A model generated the notes under the pieces. That model had not been told where the DNA came from. It was given only the letters and a program-made list of their open reading frames with translations, and did not search any database. This document shows, piece after piece, positions 44,116 through 53,176 of a stretch of DNA of 64,000 nt. Each line of letters starts with the position of its first letter. Positions within the stretch are counted from its first letter, which is position 1. The position numbers and the translations under genes are program-made. Origin of the DNA: Methanomassiliicoccus sp. (GTDB lineage: Archaea; Thermoplasmatota; Thermoplasmata; Methanomassiliicoccales; Methanomassiliicoccaceae); assembly GCA_012719175.1 (NCBI GenBank), contig JAAYAX010000004.1:248001-312000 (forward strand), read 5' to 3'.

Positions 44116-45327
44116 ATGGCCTTTGATAAGGTTCGACAAGATTTTCCGTTATATTCATCCGAGGACAAGGACATCGTCTACCTGGACAATGCCTGTCAGA
44201 CATTGCGGCCGCGGCAGGTCATGGAGGCCATGTCCGAGTACTACAATGATTTTCCGGCCTGCGGAGGCCGGTCCGTTCATCGCCTTGCTACCAAGGTGAC
44301 GATGAAAGTGGAGGAAGCGAGGGAGCATGTGGCCGATTTCATCGGCTGCTCCGATCCATCCTGCATAGTGTTCACCAAGAACTGCACCGAGGCGCTGAAC
44401 CTGGTGGCAAAGGGTTATCCCTTCCGCAGGGGGGACGCGGTCCTCACCACCGACATGGAGCACAACAGCAATCATGTCCCGTGGTTGCAGCAGCGTGAGG
44501 TTATAGGTCTTGAGCACCGGGTGGTAACCACGCCGACCTCAGGCCTTTTCGATGTTGAGAGATATAAGGTGGAGATCTCCACGCAAGTGGCCATGGTGGC
44601 CATGGTCCACACCAATAACGTGACCGGTGTCACCATTCCGGACAAGGACATTGTGCAGGAGGCCCACGATCGTGGCGCCCTGGTCATGCTGGACGGGGCC
44701 CAGTCCGCAGCTCACCGCCCCATCGATGTCGAGGATTTGGACGTGGACTTCTTTACATTTTCGGCCCACAAGATGCTGGGCCCTTCAGGGGTGGGTGTTC
44801 TCTATGGGAAGGAGCATTTGTTGGAGCGCCTTCAGCCGCTGATAGGGGGAGGGGGTTCGGTCGGTCTTACGGACTATGAGAAGGTCACCTTCCTTCCTCC
44901 ACCAGAGAAGTTCGAGGCGGGCCTCATGAACTACTCCGGGGTCATCGGCACGGGAGCCGCGGTGAGGTACCTGGACGGTCTGGGCATGGACGCGGTGGCC
45001 GAGAACGATTCGAAGTTGAACGGGATCGCTACGGTGGGTCTGCGAGAACTTCCTTCGGTATCGATACTGGAGCCTCAGGATGCACGGCATCGCGATGGGA
45101 TACTGTCCTTTAACATCAGGGGGATGACATCGCATGATGTCGCCATGATCGCGGACGAGGTCGCCAAGGTGGAGATCCGGTCGGGCATGCACTGCATGCA
45201 CCCCTACTTCCTCTCACGGGGGATAGAGGGTTGCGCTCGCGCCTCCTTCTACATTTACAATACGGAAGAGGAGTGCAGGAGGTTCGTGGACACCATCAAG
45301 TTCGTGGCGGACACCTTCTCCAGTTGA
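44116..45327 (+). CDS. SufS-like cysteine desulfurase (class V aminotransferase fold)
   Basis: This 403-aa PLP enzyme has the Schiff-base Lys in FTFSAHKMLGPSGVGVLYG, the His in DMEHNSNHVPWL, and the active-site Cys in EIRSGMHCMHPYF, the group II (SufS/CsdA) loop. The start at ATG 44116 fits the family (FDKVRQDFPLYSSEDKDIVY); an ATG at 44050 adds 22 residues. It is an independent source of persulfide sulfur beside the three IscS-type genes. No sufE or sufU is adjacent, so the acceptor is unknown. Confidence 0.9.
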   Translation: MAFDKVRQDFPLYSSEDKDIVYLDNACQTLRPRQVMEAMSEYYNDFPACGGRSVHRLATKVTMKVEEAREHVADFIGCSDPSCIVFTKNCTEALNLVAKGYPFRRGDAVLTTDMEHNSNHVPWLQQREVIGLEHRVVTTPTSGLFDVERYKVEISTQVAMVAMVHTNNVTGVTIPDKDIVQEAHDRGALVMLDGAQSAAHRPIDVEDLDVDFFTFSAHKMLGPSGVGVLYGKEHLLERLQPLIGGGGSVGLTDYEKVTFLPPPEKFEAGLMNYSGVIGTGAAVRYLDGLGMDAVAENDSKLNGIATVGLRELPSVSILEPQDARHRDGILSFNIRGMTSHDVAMIADEVAKVEIRSGMHCMHPYFLSRGIEGCARASFYIYNTEEECRRFVDTIKFVADTFSS

Positions 45328-45722
45328 ACCTCGCGCTCTGACAGGGCCCCTATTGACCTTAAGATAAGGACATCGTCACTATGGACGATGATATCACTGA
45401 CGCGGTCCCCATCGCTGAAAAGTACTACCGGTGCGGCCATATTGACGGCCTGGGCCGTCGCTCCATCGCCGACCCAGATCGAACCGTTGTAGACCCTGAG
45501 GGGCTCTCCGCCCTTAGGCAATAGGTCCTTGGCCTCGAACATCACCATTCCCTCATGGACACTCGTACTTAGTGCTTCGATGGAGCTTGCCAGAGCCTCC
45601 GCCCCCACCATCTCCGATGCGTTCCGTTCATTGTCGTCCAGCACCCCGAAGGAATAGAGCACTGCGCCGGTCATCATCAAGCCTGCGATGACCAGCCATA
45701 CCCTGGACATTATGAGCTCCAT
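45255..45722 (-). CDS. Pilin-like membrane protein, third of three
   Basis: A short N-terminus and one hydrophobic helix (MSRVWLVIAGLMMTGAVLYS) lead into about 125 residues of mixed helix and beta (VYNGSIWVGDGATAQAVN, then MAAPVVLFSDG). The size and single N-terminal helix are those of a minor pilin or pseudopilin. The start overlaps the previous stop by 1 bp (TGATG). The 3' end overlaps the convergent sufS-like gene by 73 bp. Confidence 0.6.
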   Translation of the reverse strand: MELIMSRVWLVIAGLMMTGAVLYSFGVLDDNERNASEMVGAEALASSIEALSTSVHEGMVMFEAKDLLPKGGEPLRVYNGSIWVGDGATAQAVNMAAPVVLFSDGDRVSDIIVHSDDVLILRSIGALSEREVQLEKVSATNLMVSTNLLHSSSVL

Positions 45723-46195
45723 CACGGGATCGCCTCCACCACGACGCACAGTCTACCCTCGATCCGAGCGCACTCCAGCATCAGTGGCACCGTTCCAGCG
45801 TCAAGCGTCAATGGGGAACCGTTCTTGGTGATGGTCCTTACCGGCGGGTCATCAAGGACTATGGTAGAGAAGACCTTCTCTTCCTCAAGGCAGCGAATAG
45901 TGTATTTGGATGCGTTGTCGATACCGCCGCCCACCTCTATGATCATTCCATATCTGGACGAGGCCGTGGGCAGCTCCATGGTGATCGAACGCCGGTTGCC
46001 CTCCCCTGCTGAGAGCACCTCCTCGGTCAGCCGGGCCAGTCTGCTGGCCTCGGACATCATCTCCGAACGCGTCAACGAGCGCTCATAACCGTCCAAGCTT
46101 CCCATGACCGCGGGGGCGGTCATGGAGACCAGAAGGGACATTATGAGCAGCTTCAGCGGCAGGCCCTCCAGGGCTTGATGGTCTCTTGCCAACAT
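45722..46195 (-). CDS. Pilin-like membrane protein, second of three
   Basis: The N-terminus MLARDHQALEGLPLKLLIMS runs into a membrane helix of about 20 residues. The E-G-L-P-L-[KQ]-L-[LM]-I-M block is shared with the upstream gene, which suggests a common export or processing signal like that of type IV pilins. The rest is a predicted beta domain with two Cys. The gap to the upstream gene is 4 bp, so the three genes are one transcript. Confidence 0.65.
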   Translation of the reverse strand: MLARDHQALEGLPLKLLIMSLLVSMTAPAVMGSLDGYERSLTRSEMMSEASRLARLTEEVLSAGEGNRRSITMELPTASSRYGMIIEVGGGIDNASKYTIRCLEEEKVFSTIVLDDPPVRTITKNGSPLTLDAGTVPLMLECARIEGRLCVVVEAIP

Positions 46196-46199
46196 GACC

Positions 46200-46679
46200 T
46201 CACTCCGAGATCACCGGGATGGTCAGGGAACCATCGGTCCCCATGCCGCTCTTGGTAGCGCTGACCGTTAGATATCCTACAGATTTTCCGATCTGGGAAG
46301 CGCTGAGGCCTGTAAAGGTGACCTTACCTGACACGTCCGTGGTGCCGTGGACCTGCTTCCCATCGCTTGTCTTTATGTTGCACCCATCCAGCAGGACAGT
46401 GGCGCCTTGTACGGCCTCGCCGCTCTTGTCCAACACGGTTATGGTCAGAGTTATGCCGCTCCTTGCATGGATGCCATCGCGATCGTTGTCATTGAGCACC
46501 AGTTCGCTGGGGTTCGAGTATACGGCCTCTATCGCATTAGGGGCCCTTATGCCTCCCATCCATCCCAGCAAAATTGCTGTACCTAGCCCGGCCACGACGA
46601 CCATTATCATGAGCTGCAACGGCAGACCCTCGATCCCTGCGTCCTTGTCCCTGCGGATGTTCTTGGTGAACGATCTCAT
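46200..46679 (-). CDS. Pilin-like membrane protein with an Ig-like domain, first of three
   Basis: A basic N-terminus (MRSFTKNIRRDKDAG) is followed by IEGLPLQLMIMVVVAGLG, a pilin-like junction and membrane helix. It then has an Ig-like/Big domain with ITLTITVLDKSGEAVQGATV and a DVSGKVTFTG loop, ending VSATKSGM. The start at 46679 is preferred over an ATG 14 codons upstream because the basic stretch directly precedes the helix. It is likely surface-exposed. Confidence 0.65.
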   Translation of the reverse strand: MRSFTKNIRRDKDAGIEGLPLQLMIMVVVAGLGTAILLGWMGGIRAPNAIEAVYSNPSELVLNDNDRDGIHARSGITLTITVLDKSGEAVQGATVLLDGCNIKTSDGKQVHGTTDVSGKVTFTGLSASQIGKSVGYLTVSATKSGMGTDGSLTIPVISE

Positions 46680-46747
46680 GTTTCTCCCGACGCTAGAGCG
46701 GCAGGAGGGTATCTCACCCATGGCACTACACTAAGCCTTCGAAGAGG

Positions 46748-47302
46748 CTAACGGAAGGAGGCCTCGTCCACCGTGGTGTATATGGGGCCCGATACGGTCA
46801 GCACGCTTTTCTTTAGGCGAACGCGGTCCACATGAACCTTACCCAGATATGTTAGGGTATGCTCCTCCAAGATGGTGCGGACTGCCGGTATGGACCTTTC
46901 TACCCGGGCCCGGGCCACCGTAAGGTGGGGTGTGAACCCCCGCCGCTCAGGCTCGAAACCCAGGGGAGAAAGGAGGTCCTCCAATCGGCGGGCTATGACC
47001 GCAAGCGGTTGCGCGTTCTCCAGTCCCACCCATATGACCCTCGGCCGGTCCTTTCGGGGGAACGCCCCCAGACCCTTAAGGTCAAGCTCGAAAGGGGCCA
47101 AGCCATCGACCGCCTTCCTCATAGCCTCCGAGATCGCCTTGACCTTGGACTCCTCGGTGTCGCCGAGGAACTTCAAGGTGATGTGCATCAGTGAGGGGTC
47201 CACGGTCTTCAACGTTGGGTCGGCAAGATGCAGTCTTCCCAGGATGTCCTCCAGCCTTCCCTCCCCAGGTATATCGACAGAGATGAACGCCCGGAACGTC
47301 AT
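46748..47302 (-). CDS. thpR: RNA 2',3'-cyclic phosphodiesterase (2H family, 2'-5' RNA ligase)
   Basis: This 184-aa 2H phosphoesterase has the two catalytic H-x-T-x motifs H-I-T-L-K-F-L-G (about residue 42) and H-L-T-V-A-R-A (about residue 126), with the N-terminal RAFISVDIPGEG. The family opens 2',3'-cyclic phosphates and can join tRNA half-molecules in vitro. A link to tRNA splicing is plausible given the intron-containing tRNAs in this window. Confidence 0.93.
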   Translation of the reverse strand: MTFRAFISVDIPGEGRLEDILGRLHLADPTLKTVDPSLMHITLKFLGDTEESKVKAISEAMRKAVDGLAPFELDLKGLGAFPRKDRPRVIWVGLENAQPLAVIARRLEDLLSPLGFEPERRGFTPHLTVARARVERSIPAVRTILEEHTLTYLGKVHVDRVRLKKSVLTVSGPIYTTVDEASFR

Positions 47303-47570
47303 GGCCAGACGGTCAACCTACATCGATCACAAAAAATTGTCGTCCGACCTTTCGTAAATGAGCAGAGGACATCTCTCTGCACGCCCGTCGCGAAGGTAAT
47401 TGAGAAGAGATGTCATCTATCCTAGGGATAATGTCTCGGTCCCGTCCCAAAGAGATCTGTTATGCGGTAATGCGAACTCTGGGCCTGCTATATCGACGTC
47501 CAGTGATCATGGGCGAACAGGACGGCAGATAACGGACCCGATGATCGGGAGGAGGTCCGCCCTTGCACGT

Positions 47571-48314
47571 TCATGCATTGTATCCGCTTATCCTCCATCG
47601 CAGATACAGGAAGGCTACGACGACGAGGGCTACAGAGATCACCAGCCCGTACACGGAGGTGGCGGCCCCCAGCTCCCCGCTGAAGAACTCACCCAAGGAG
47701 GCGAAGAGGTTGAAGGAGGCGTGCATAAGGACCGCGATGAGGTAATAAGGCCACCAGTGAACACCATATGATTTCGCTCTGGCTACACCGTATCCGGAGA
47801 CCGAGGTGGATGCGGCATGCATCAACGAGGAGGAGATGCTGCGTACGAACGCTAGGACTAAGAAAGCTATCAGCCCTTCTTCGAACAGCACTGTGGACTC
47901 GTAAAGGAAGTTCTCTGTTGCAGCGAAGCCCAGGCCGCAGGCGGCCCCGAAGATCAGGCCGTTGCGCGGCCTCCATATGTAGCGGGAGAAGTTGCGTACC
48001 ACTAGGACCTTGGCGAACTCCTCTATGAAAGGTGCCACCACTATGATTGCCAGGAAGGTCAATATGGTGGGCTCACGTACGAACAGCTGGTACTCGCGGA
48101 CCACTGTGGAGTATAGGAGCTCGGCGGCGATCAGCTCTAGGATGGTGGCGATGATGACCGCTACGACCGCACCACCAATGAAGGTCAGGATGAGGTCATC
48201 CCAACGCTCCTTCTTGCCCCGCACACCCCATCGCAGCCAGAACAGGACGGCGAGGGAGGGGACGAAGGCTGCGATCAGGAGAAGGAGAGTTCCCGTCACC
48301 TGGTCAGCGTTCAT
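47571..48314 (-). CDS. PrsW-like intramembrane metalloprotease
   Basis: This 247-aa protein has about seven hydrophobic helices. It carries the CAAX-protease/PrsW-like E-E-x3-K motif in APFIEEFAKVLVVRN and His residues in later helices (LMHAASTSVSGYG and VLMHASFNLFAS). Such enzymes cleave membrane or lipoprotein substrates within the bilayer; in Bacillus, PrsW acts on an anti-sigma factor. The substrate here is unknown. Confidence 0.85.
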   Translation of the reverse strand: MNADQVTGTLLLLIAAFVPSLAVLFWLRWGVRGKKERWDDLILTFIGGAVVAVIIATILELIAAELLYSTVVREYQLFVREPTILTFLAIIVVAPFIEEFAKVLVVRNFSRYIWRPRNGLIFGAACGLGFAATENFLYESTVLFEEGLIAFLVLAFVRSISSSLMHAASTSVSGYGVARAKSYGVHWWPYYLIAVLMHASFNLFASLGEFFSGELGAATSVYGLVISVALVVVAFLYLRWRISGYNA

Positions 48315-48418
48315 CGGGTCCAGGTAGCATGAGTTCAGATATTAAGTGTGGCCTTCACAAGGATGTATGAAAATTTGGAAGAGGGAGCAGGGCTCCGTTG
48401 ACCTCTGTTCAGACGGTC

Positions 48419-48592
48419 TTACTCGTCCATGGTGATGGCGTTGTTGGGGCACTCGTCGACGCAGGCCCCGCAATCTACACAGTCAGGTTCATTGATCACA
48501 GCTACATCAGTGACCTTGATGGCCGACTGGGGGCAGACATCCTCGCAAGCTCCGCATCCAACGCACTCGTCAGCGTTAATCTTCGCAACCAA
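48419..48592 (-). CDS. Ferredoxin, 2x[4Fe-4S]
   Basis: This is a 57-aa bacterial-type ferredoxin with two C-x2-C-x2-C-x3-C-P motifs: CVGCGACEDVCP and CVDCGACVDECP. It starts at TTG (VAKINADE) with GAGGTGTT just upstream; no ATG fits. A TATA CTTTTTATAG on the minus strand (48631-48640) supports this start. It is a low-potential electron carrier with an unknown partner. Confidence 0.9.
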   Translation of the reverse strand: MVAKINADECVGCGACEDVCPQSAIKVTDVAVINEPDCVDCGACVDECPNNAITMDE

Positions 48593-48876
48593 ATCTAACA
48601 CCTCGGTTAATTTGGATGCACAATCTAATGTTTCTATAAAAAGACTTCCACTGAACAGTGAGGGAGCGAAGTAGAACCTAGTCCTCATCCTGTAGTTTCC
48701 AGGACCGGTTATGTTCCCCAATGAGGGCTTTATGATTAGATGTTCAATTAAATTCGTCTCTCAAACTCAGACAGATATGTGGTGCGCGCGATCGACAGGT
48801 TGATGGATTATCACCTGAGGGTAATGTTCACCTTCCAGCGCCACCATTGAAATATCACATTCCATTACCCTGGAGC

Positions 48877-49944
48877 ATGGAGTATGTCTCCGGGAAGGTC
48901 CTCACCGAGGAAGGCTTCCGGGATGGTCATGTGGGCTTCGAGGATGGAAGGATCATCGAGGTGGGTAAAGGCAGGGTCAAGGATAACTTGGCAGAGGGTC
49001 TGATACTGCCCACCTTCGTCAACGCCCACACCCACATCGCCGACTATGTGGTCCCGGTGGACCTGTCCCTCACCTTGGCAGAGATAGTGGCACCCCCCCA
49101 TGGCCTGAAGTACCGCATTCTCTCACAGACCCCAGAGGAGAAGCAGCGGGAGGCGATCGCCGCGATGTCAGAGTCCATGCTCCGCAAGGGCATCTCCGCG
49201 TTCTCCGACTTTCGGGAGGGAGGCGTCAACGGAGCCAAGCTAATGTCCTCAGCCCAGGGGGCGCGGCCGTTCGTGCTCGGAAAGCCCAGAGCGCCGCACT
49301 TTGACCGCGAGGAGATATCCGCTCTCCTGGAGCTCACCGAAGGGATAGGGCCATCGGCCATATCAGACTGGGACTACGAGGAGCTAAGGGAGCTGACCGA
49401 TTTCGTGAGGTCCCGCGGTAAGATCGTGGCCCTCCACTGCTCAGAAAGGATCAGGGAGGACCTGGACAAAGTGTTGGACCTCCGTCCCTCGTACCTGGTC
49501 CACATGACCCAGGCCACAGATGGGGACCTGGAAAGGTGCGCCCAACTGGACGTCCCCATCGTGGTGTGCGCCAGGTCCAACATGTTCTTCGGGATGGTGC
49601 CGCCTCTGGCAAGAATGGTGGATCAGGGCGTTACAGTAGCGATCGGTACCGATAACGCCATGATCTCCATGCCGGACATGTTCGTGGAAACGGAATTCGT
49701 GGGAAGACTGCTCCGACAGCAGGGGATCGCCCGCCTAGAGTGCGTTCTCAGTATGGCTGTGGCCAATGGGCGAAAAATTATAAATCAACTTCCGTTAATG
49801 GAGATAGTATCGGACGCACCATTGGATCTCATGGTCGTCCGCTCAAAGCAAGGAGACCCGCTCACTGACCTGGTACTGCGCACCGCTGGGGAGGAGCCAC
49901 TGCTCGTGTGCGTAGGTGAGAATAAGAGGAGAGGAACGAGATGA
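48877..49944 (+). CDS. Amidohydrolase-family deaminase-like enzyme
   Basis: This TIM-barrel amidohydrolase of about 355 aa has the metal motif N-A-H-T-H-I (VNAHTHIADYV), His in IVALHCSER, His in YLVHMTQAT, and the catalytic Asp in VAIGTDNAMIS. It resembles cytosine deaminase/chlorohydrolase-type members acting on nucleobase- or pterin-like rings. The start is ATG 48877; a TTG at 48847 is the alternative. It overlaps uspA by 4 bp, so it leads the uspA-CBS-glyS run. Confidence 0.83.
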   Translation: MEYVSGKVLTEEGFRDGHVGFEDGRIIEVGKGRVKDNLAEGLILPTFVNAHTHIADYVVPVDLSLTLAEIVAPPHGLKYRILSQTPEEKQREAIAAMSESMLRKGISAFSDFREGGVNGAKLMSSAQGARPFVLGKPRAPHFDREEISALLELTEGIGPSAISDWDYEELRELTDFVRSRGKIVALHCSERIREDLDKVLDLRPSYLVHMTQATDGDLERCAQLDVPIVVCARSNMFFGMVPPLARMVDQGVTVAIGTDNAMISMPDMFVETEFVGRLLRQQGIARLECVLSMAVANGRKIINQLPLMEIVSDAPLDLMVVRSKQGDPLTDLVLRTAGEEPLLVCVGENKRRGTR

Positions 49945-50387
49945 ACGATTTCAAGAGGATACTGATACCGACCGACGGAAGCGAGAACACCAAGGCCGCG
50001 ATCACTCAGGGATTAGAACTGGCCCGCGTGTTGGGAAGCGAGGTGACCGCGCTCTATGTTGTCGATCAGGCTTCGTTCGTCAACTTCCCCATGGATGCGA
50101 CCGTGGTCAGCATATACTCCCTTCTGGAGAAGGAGGGAAAGGATGCCGTAGATTATGTGGTCAGTGAGGGTCAGAAGCTTGGTGTGAACGTCACTCCCAA
50201 GGTCGTCGAGGGCTCCCCGGCAAAGAAGATCGTGGATGAGGCCGAGAACTATGACCTGGTGGTCATGGGCACCCTGGGTCGGACCGGCATCTCCAAGCTC
50301 CTTCTGGGCAGCGTGGCAGAGAGGGTGGTAAGGTTCGCTCCTTGCCCCGTCCTGGTCGTCCGCGCCGAGACCCCTGGGGAGGAATAG
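49941..50387 (+). CDS. Universal stress protein (UspA family)
   Basis: This 148-aa nucleotide-binding alpha/beta protein starts FKRILIPTDGSENTKAAI. It has the ATP-loop G-x2-G-x9-G-S seen as GTLGRTGISKLLLGSVAERV, then FAPCPVLVVR. It is the ATP-binding subtype. It ends in TAG, 2 bp before the CBS gene, suggesting a stress/energy-sensing pair. Confidence 0.92.
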   Translation: MNDFKRILIPTDGSENTKAAITQGLELARVLGSEVTALYVVDQASFVNFPMDATVVSIYSLLEKEGKDAVDYVVSEGQKLGVNVTPKVVEGSPAKKIVDEAENYDLVVMGTLGRTGISKLLLGSVAERVVRFAPCPVLVVRAETPGEE

Positions 50388-50389
50388 GC

Positions 50390-51235
50390 ATGACCATTGT
50401 AGACCAAGTGATGACCCACAACCCCATTACAGCAGAGATACCAGGCTCGCGGAACGACGTTCTCAAGCTAATGGTGCGGCATAACCTCACCGGCCTTCCC
50501 ATCATCAAGAAGGCCGATGGCAGCCTGGCCGGGATGGTCACGCGCAGTGACATCTTCCAGCACCCAGAGGAGGACCAGCTGGCGATGGTGATGAACCGTG
50601 AGCCGCTGGTGCTGTCCCCCCAGGATACCGTGGAGACCGCCGCTACCCTCATGACCACCAAGAGGGTCACCCACTTCCCCGTCGTGGATGGTGGGAAGCT
50701 CGTCGGCATACTAACCCCCACGGACCTGCTCAACGAGGTGGAGAAGAAGGCCTCCAACATTCCAGTGGAGGACCTGGCCCTCGACCCCTGCGTGCCCATC
50801 TACCAGGAGACGCCCCTGCGGGCGGCCCTGGTCACATTCAAGGCCAGCAGGGTCAACGCCCTCCCCGTCCTGGACGCTAACGGACGACTTGCCGGCATCA
50901 TCACGGACAGGGACGTGTTCAATAAGAGCCTGATCAACGGCTCGGTGGCCCTGACCGCCCTGGGAATGGGCGATGACGAGGACTCATGGTCCTGGGACGG
51001 CCTACGCAACATCATGAAGCTGTGGTTCGAGGTATCCAAGATCGAGATGCCCGCCGTTCCCGTGAGGGATATCATGGTGCGTTCGCCCACAACGGTTTTT
51101 AAGAAGACCAACGTTTCCGAGGCTGCGCGGACGATGCGCCGCAATGATTTCGGTCAGCTGCCTGTGGTCGATTCCAAGGAGAACCTGGTGGCCATGCTCT
51201 ACGATATCAACGCGGTATCGATACTGGCACAGTGA
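50390..51235 (+). CDS. Four-CBS-domain protein
   Basis: This 281-aa protein is built of two Bateman modules. CBS repeats begin at about residues 5 (VDQVMTHNPITAE), 65 (MNREPLVLSPQDTVETAA), 128 and 220 (VRDIMVRSPTTVFKKTN). CBS pairs bind adenine nucleotides. No effector domain is attached, so it probably acts by binding a partner. Start at ATG 50390. It sits between uspA and glyS, in one tight cluster. Confidence 0.9.
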   Translation: MTIVDQVMTHNPITAEIPGSRNDVLKLMVRHNLTGLPIIKKADGSLAGMVTRSDIFQHPEEDQLAMVMNREPLVLSPQDTVETAATLMTTKRVTHFPVVDGGKLVGILTPTDLLNEVEKKASNIPVEDLALDPCVPIYQETPLRAALVTFKASRVNALPVLDANGRLAGIITDRDVFNKSLINGSVALTALGMGDDEDSWSWDGLRNIMKLWFEVSKIEMPAVPVRDIMVRSPTTVFKKTNVSEAARTMRRNDFGQLPVVDSKENLVAMLYDINAVSILAQ

Positions 51236-51264
51236 GCATTAGGCTCAATATACGAGGAATTACT

Positions 51265-52968
51265 ATGGATGCATCAGACGTTCTCTCGCTCTGTAAGCGC
51301 AGGGGTTTCCTTTACCCCTCCTATGAGATCTACGGCGGGGTAGCTGGCCTGTACGACTATGGGCCCTTGGGCACGGCCATGAGGAACAACATCGTGGAGA
51401 TCTGGAGAAGACTGTACACGCTGGGCGAGGGTTTCGTGGAGATAGATTCGGAGACCATAGGCCCTGAGGTGGTCTTCAAGGCGTCCGGCCATGTGGACGA
51501 GTTCGCGGACAAGATGGTCAAGTGCAAGGTCTGCGAGGAGGCGTACCGCGCGGACCATCTTATCGGCGACCGCCACCCCAACCCCGGCTCCTTGAAGGAG
51601 GAAGAGCTGGACGACCTCATAAGGGAGCATGGTATCACCTGCCCCGCCTGCAGCGGGGAGCTGTCCTCGGTGGAGGAGTTCAACCTCATGTTCAAGACCG
51701 TGATCGGTCCGGGTTCCGGCCGAGTGGGATACCTGCGTCCGGAGACCGCTCAGGGGATCTTCGTGAACTTCCCCAGCCTCTACCGCTACAACCGTGAGAA
51801 GCTGCCCCTGGGTGTGATACAGGTCGGCCGCGGGTACCGCAATGAGATCTCCCCGCGCCAGGGCGTCATACGCATGCGCGAGTTCAATATGATGGAGTGC
51901 GAGCTCTTCGTGGACCCTGAGGACAAGGGCTGGCCCCGCTTCAAGGACGTCAAGGATGATAGGATGAGGCTGTTCGCCAACGACGGCCGGGAACTGGAGA
52001 TAAGCGTCGGGGATGCGGTGGAGCAGGGCATCATCTGCAACCAGGTCCTGGCATACTTCATGTGGTTCACCCAGGAGTTCCTCAAGGCCATCGGCGTAGA
52101 CGGTACCCGCCTGCGCTTCCGCCAGCACGAGAAGGACGAGATGGCCCACTATGCTGCTGACTGCTGGGACGCTGAAGCATTGCTCAGCTTCGGTTGGACC
52201 GAGATCGTGGGCATCGCCGACAGGGGATGCTGGGACCTCTCGCGGCACATCAAGTTCTCCGGCGTGGACATGAGCGCGTTCAAGCGCTTCGACACCCCTC
52301 AGGAGGTGGAGAGGGACGTCATCAAGCCGAAGTACGGCATCCTGGGCCCCAAGTACAAGGCCCTCGGCAGCAAGATCGGGAAGGCCATGGAGGCTACCGA
52401 TCCGTCCTTGATAAAGGACGACTCGGTAACCGTGGAGGTCGACGGGCAGAGCTACGTCCTCAGCCGTGACTGCTTCGATGTGGCCCGAGTCAAGGAGAAG
52501 GTCTCCGGCGTCAAGGTCATACCTCATGTGATAGAGCCCTCGCACGGCCTGGACAGGATCACCTACACCTGCCTGGAGCACGCCTACACCAAGAAGGAGG
52601 ACATGGAGATGCTGCGCATATCCGCAGCTATAGCTCCGATAAAGTTCGGCGTTTTCCCACTGATGGCCCGGGACGAGCTCGACAAGGTGGCCATGGACAT
52701 CGACCAGGAGATCCGCTACAGCGGCATCGAGACCTACTACGACGATTCCGGCTCCATCGGCAGAAGGTACGCCAGGATGGACGAGATCGGGACCCCCTAT
52801 TGTGTCACCGTCGACTACCAGACCCTGGAGGACGGCACCGTGACCCTCCGGGAGAGGGACAGCCAGGCCCAGATACGCGTAAAGGTCCAGGAGATCACCT
52901 TGGTAGCCCGGGCGGCCCTGTGCGGGGCCAACCTCGATCAGTTCGTGGTGGGCGAGAACAAGTCCTGA
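51265..52968 (+). CDS. glyS: Glycyl-tRNA synthetase, alpha2 type
   Basis: This class II enzyme of 567 aa has the N-terminal KRRGFLYPSYEIYGGVAGLY signature, a zinc-like site (CKVCEEAY and CPACSGEL), motif 2 (QVGRGYRNEISPRQGVIRMR), motif 3 (EPSHGLDRITYTCLEH) and an anticodon domain. The start at ATG 51265, with GAGGA upstream, is preferred over the GTG at 51232. Lying 29 bp from the CBS gene, it is in the same operon. Confidence 0.95.
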   Translation: MDASDVLSLCKRRGFLYPSYEIYGGVAGLYDYGPLGTAMRNNIVEIWRRLYTLGEGFVEIDSETIGPEVVFKASGHVDEFADKMVKCKVCEEAYRADHLIGDRHPNPGSLKEEELDDLIREHGITCPACSGELSSVEEFNLMFKTVIGPGSGRVGYLRPETAQGIFVNFPSLYRYNREKLPLGVIQVGRGYRNEISPRQGVIRMREFNMMECELFVDPEDKGWPRFKDVKDDRMRLFANDGRELEISVGDAVEQGIICNQVLAYFMWFTQEFLKAIGVDGTRLRFRQHEKDEMAHYAADCWDAEALLSFGWTEIVGIADRGCWDLSRHIKFSGVDMSAFKRFDTPQEVERDVIKPKYGILGPKYKALGSKIGKAMEATDPSLIKDDSVTVEVDGQSYVLSRDCFDVARVKEKVSGVKVIPHVIEPSHGLDRITYTCLEHAYTKKEDMEMLRISAAIAPIKFGVFPLMARDELDKVAMDIDQEIRYSGIETYYDDSGSIGRRYARMDEIGTPYCVTVDYQTLEDGTVTLRERDSQAQIRVKVQEITLVARAALCGANLDQFVVGENKS

Positions 52969-53176
52969 GTTCGAATTCCAGTAACCTGGAAACCTTTTAC
53001 CTCAACCTTTCCCTTCCCTTTTTTCGTAACCTCGCATCGATGTTGATTCTTATCGGCGGATTTCTATGGAGAAGGTTCAATAGCATGGACCGCGATTTGT
53101 TATCCAGAGATAGGGATTCGCCATTTTCGGGCGAAAACCTCTTCAAGAGAACCCAAACGATACGGGAGTCGATAAG

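Noticed and set aside
51274-52581. Long antisense frame (435 codons) opposite glyS
   Set aside because: It mirrors the codon structure of glyS, has no family features and is rich in His/Leu/Val as expected for an antisense shadow.
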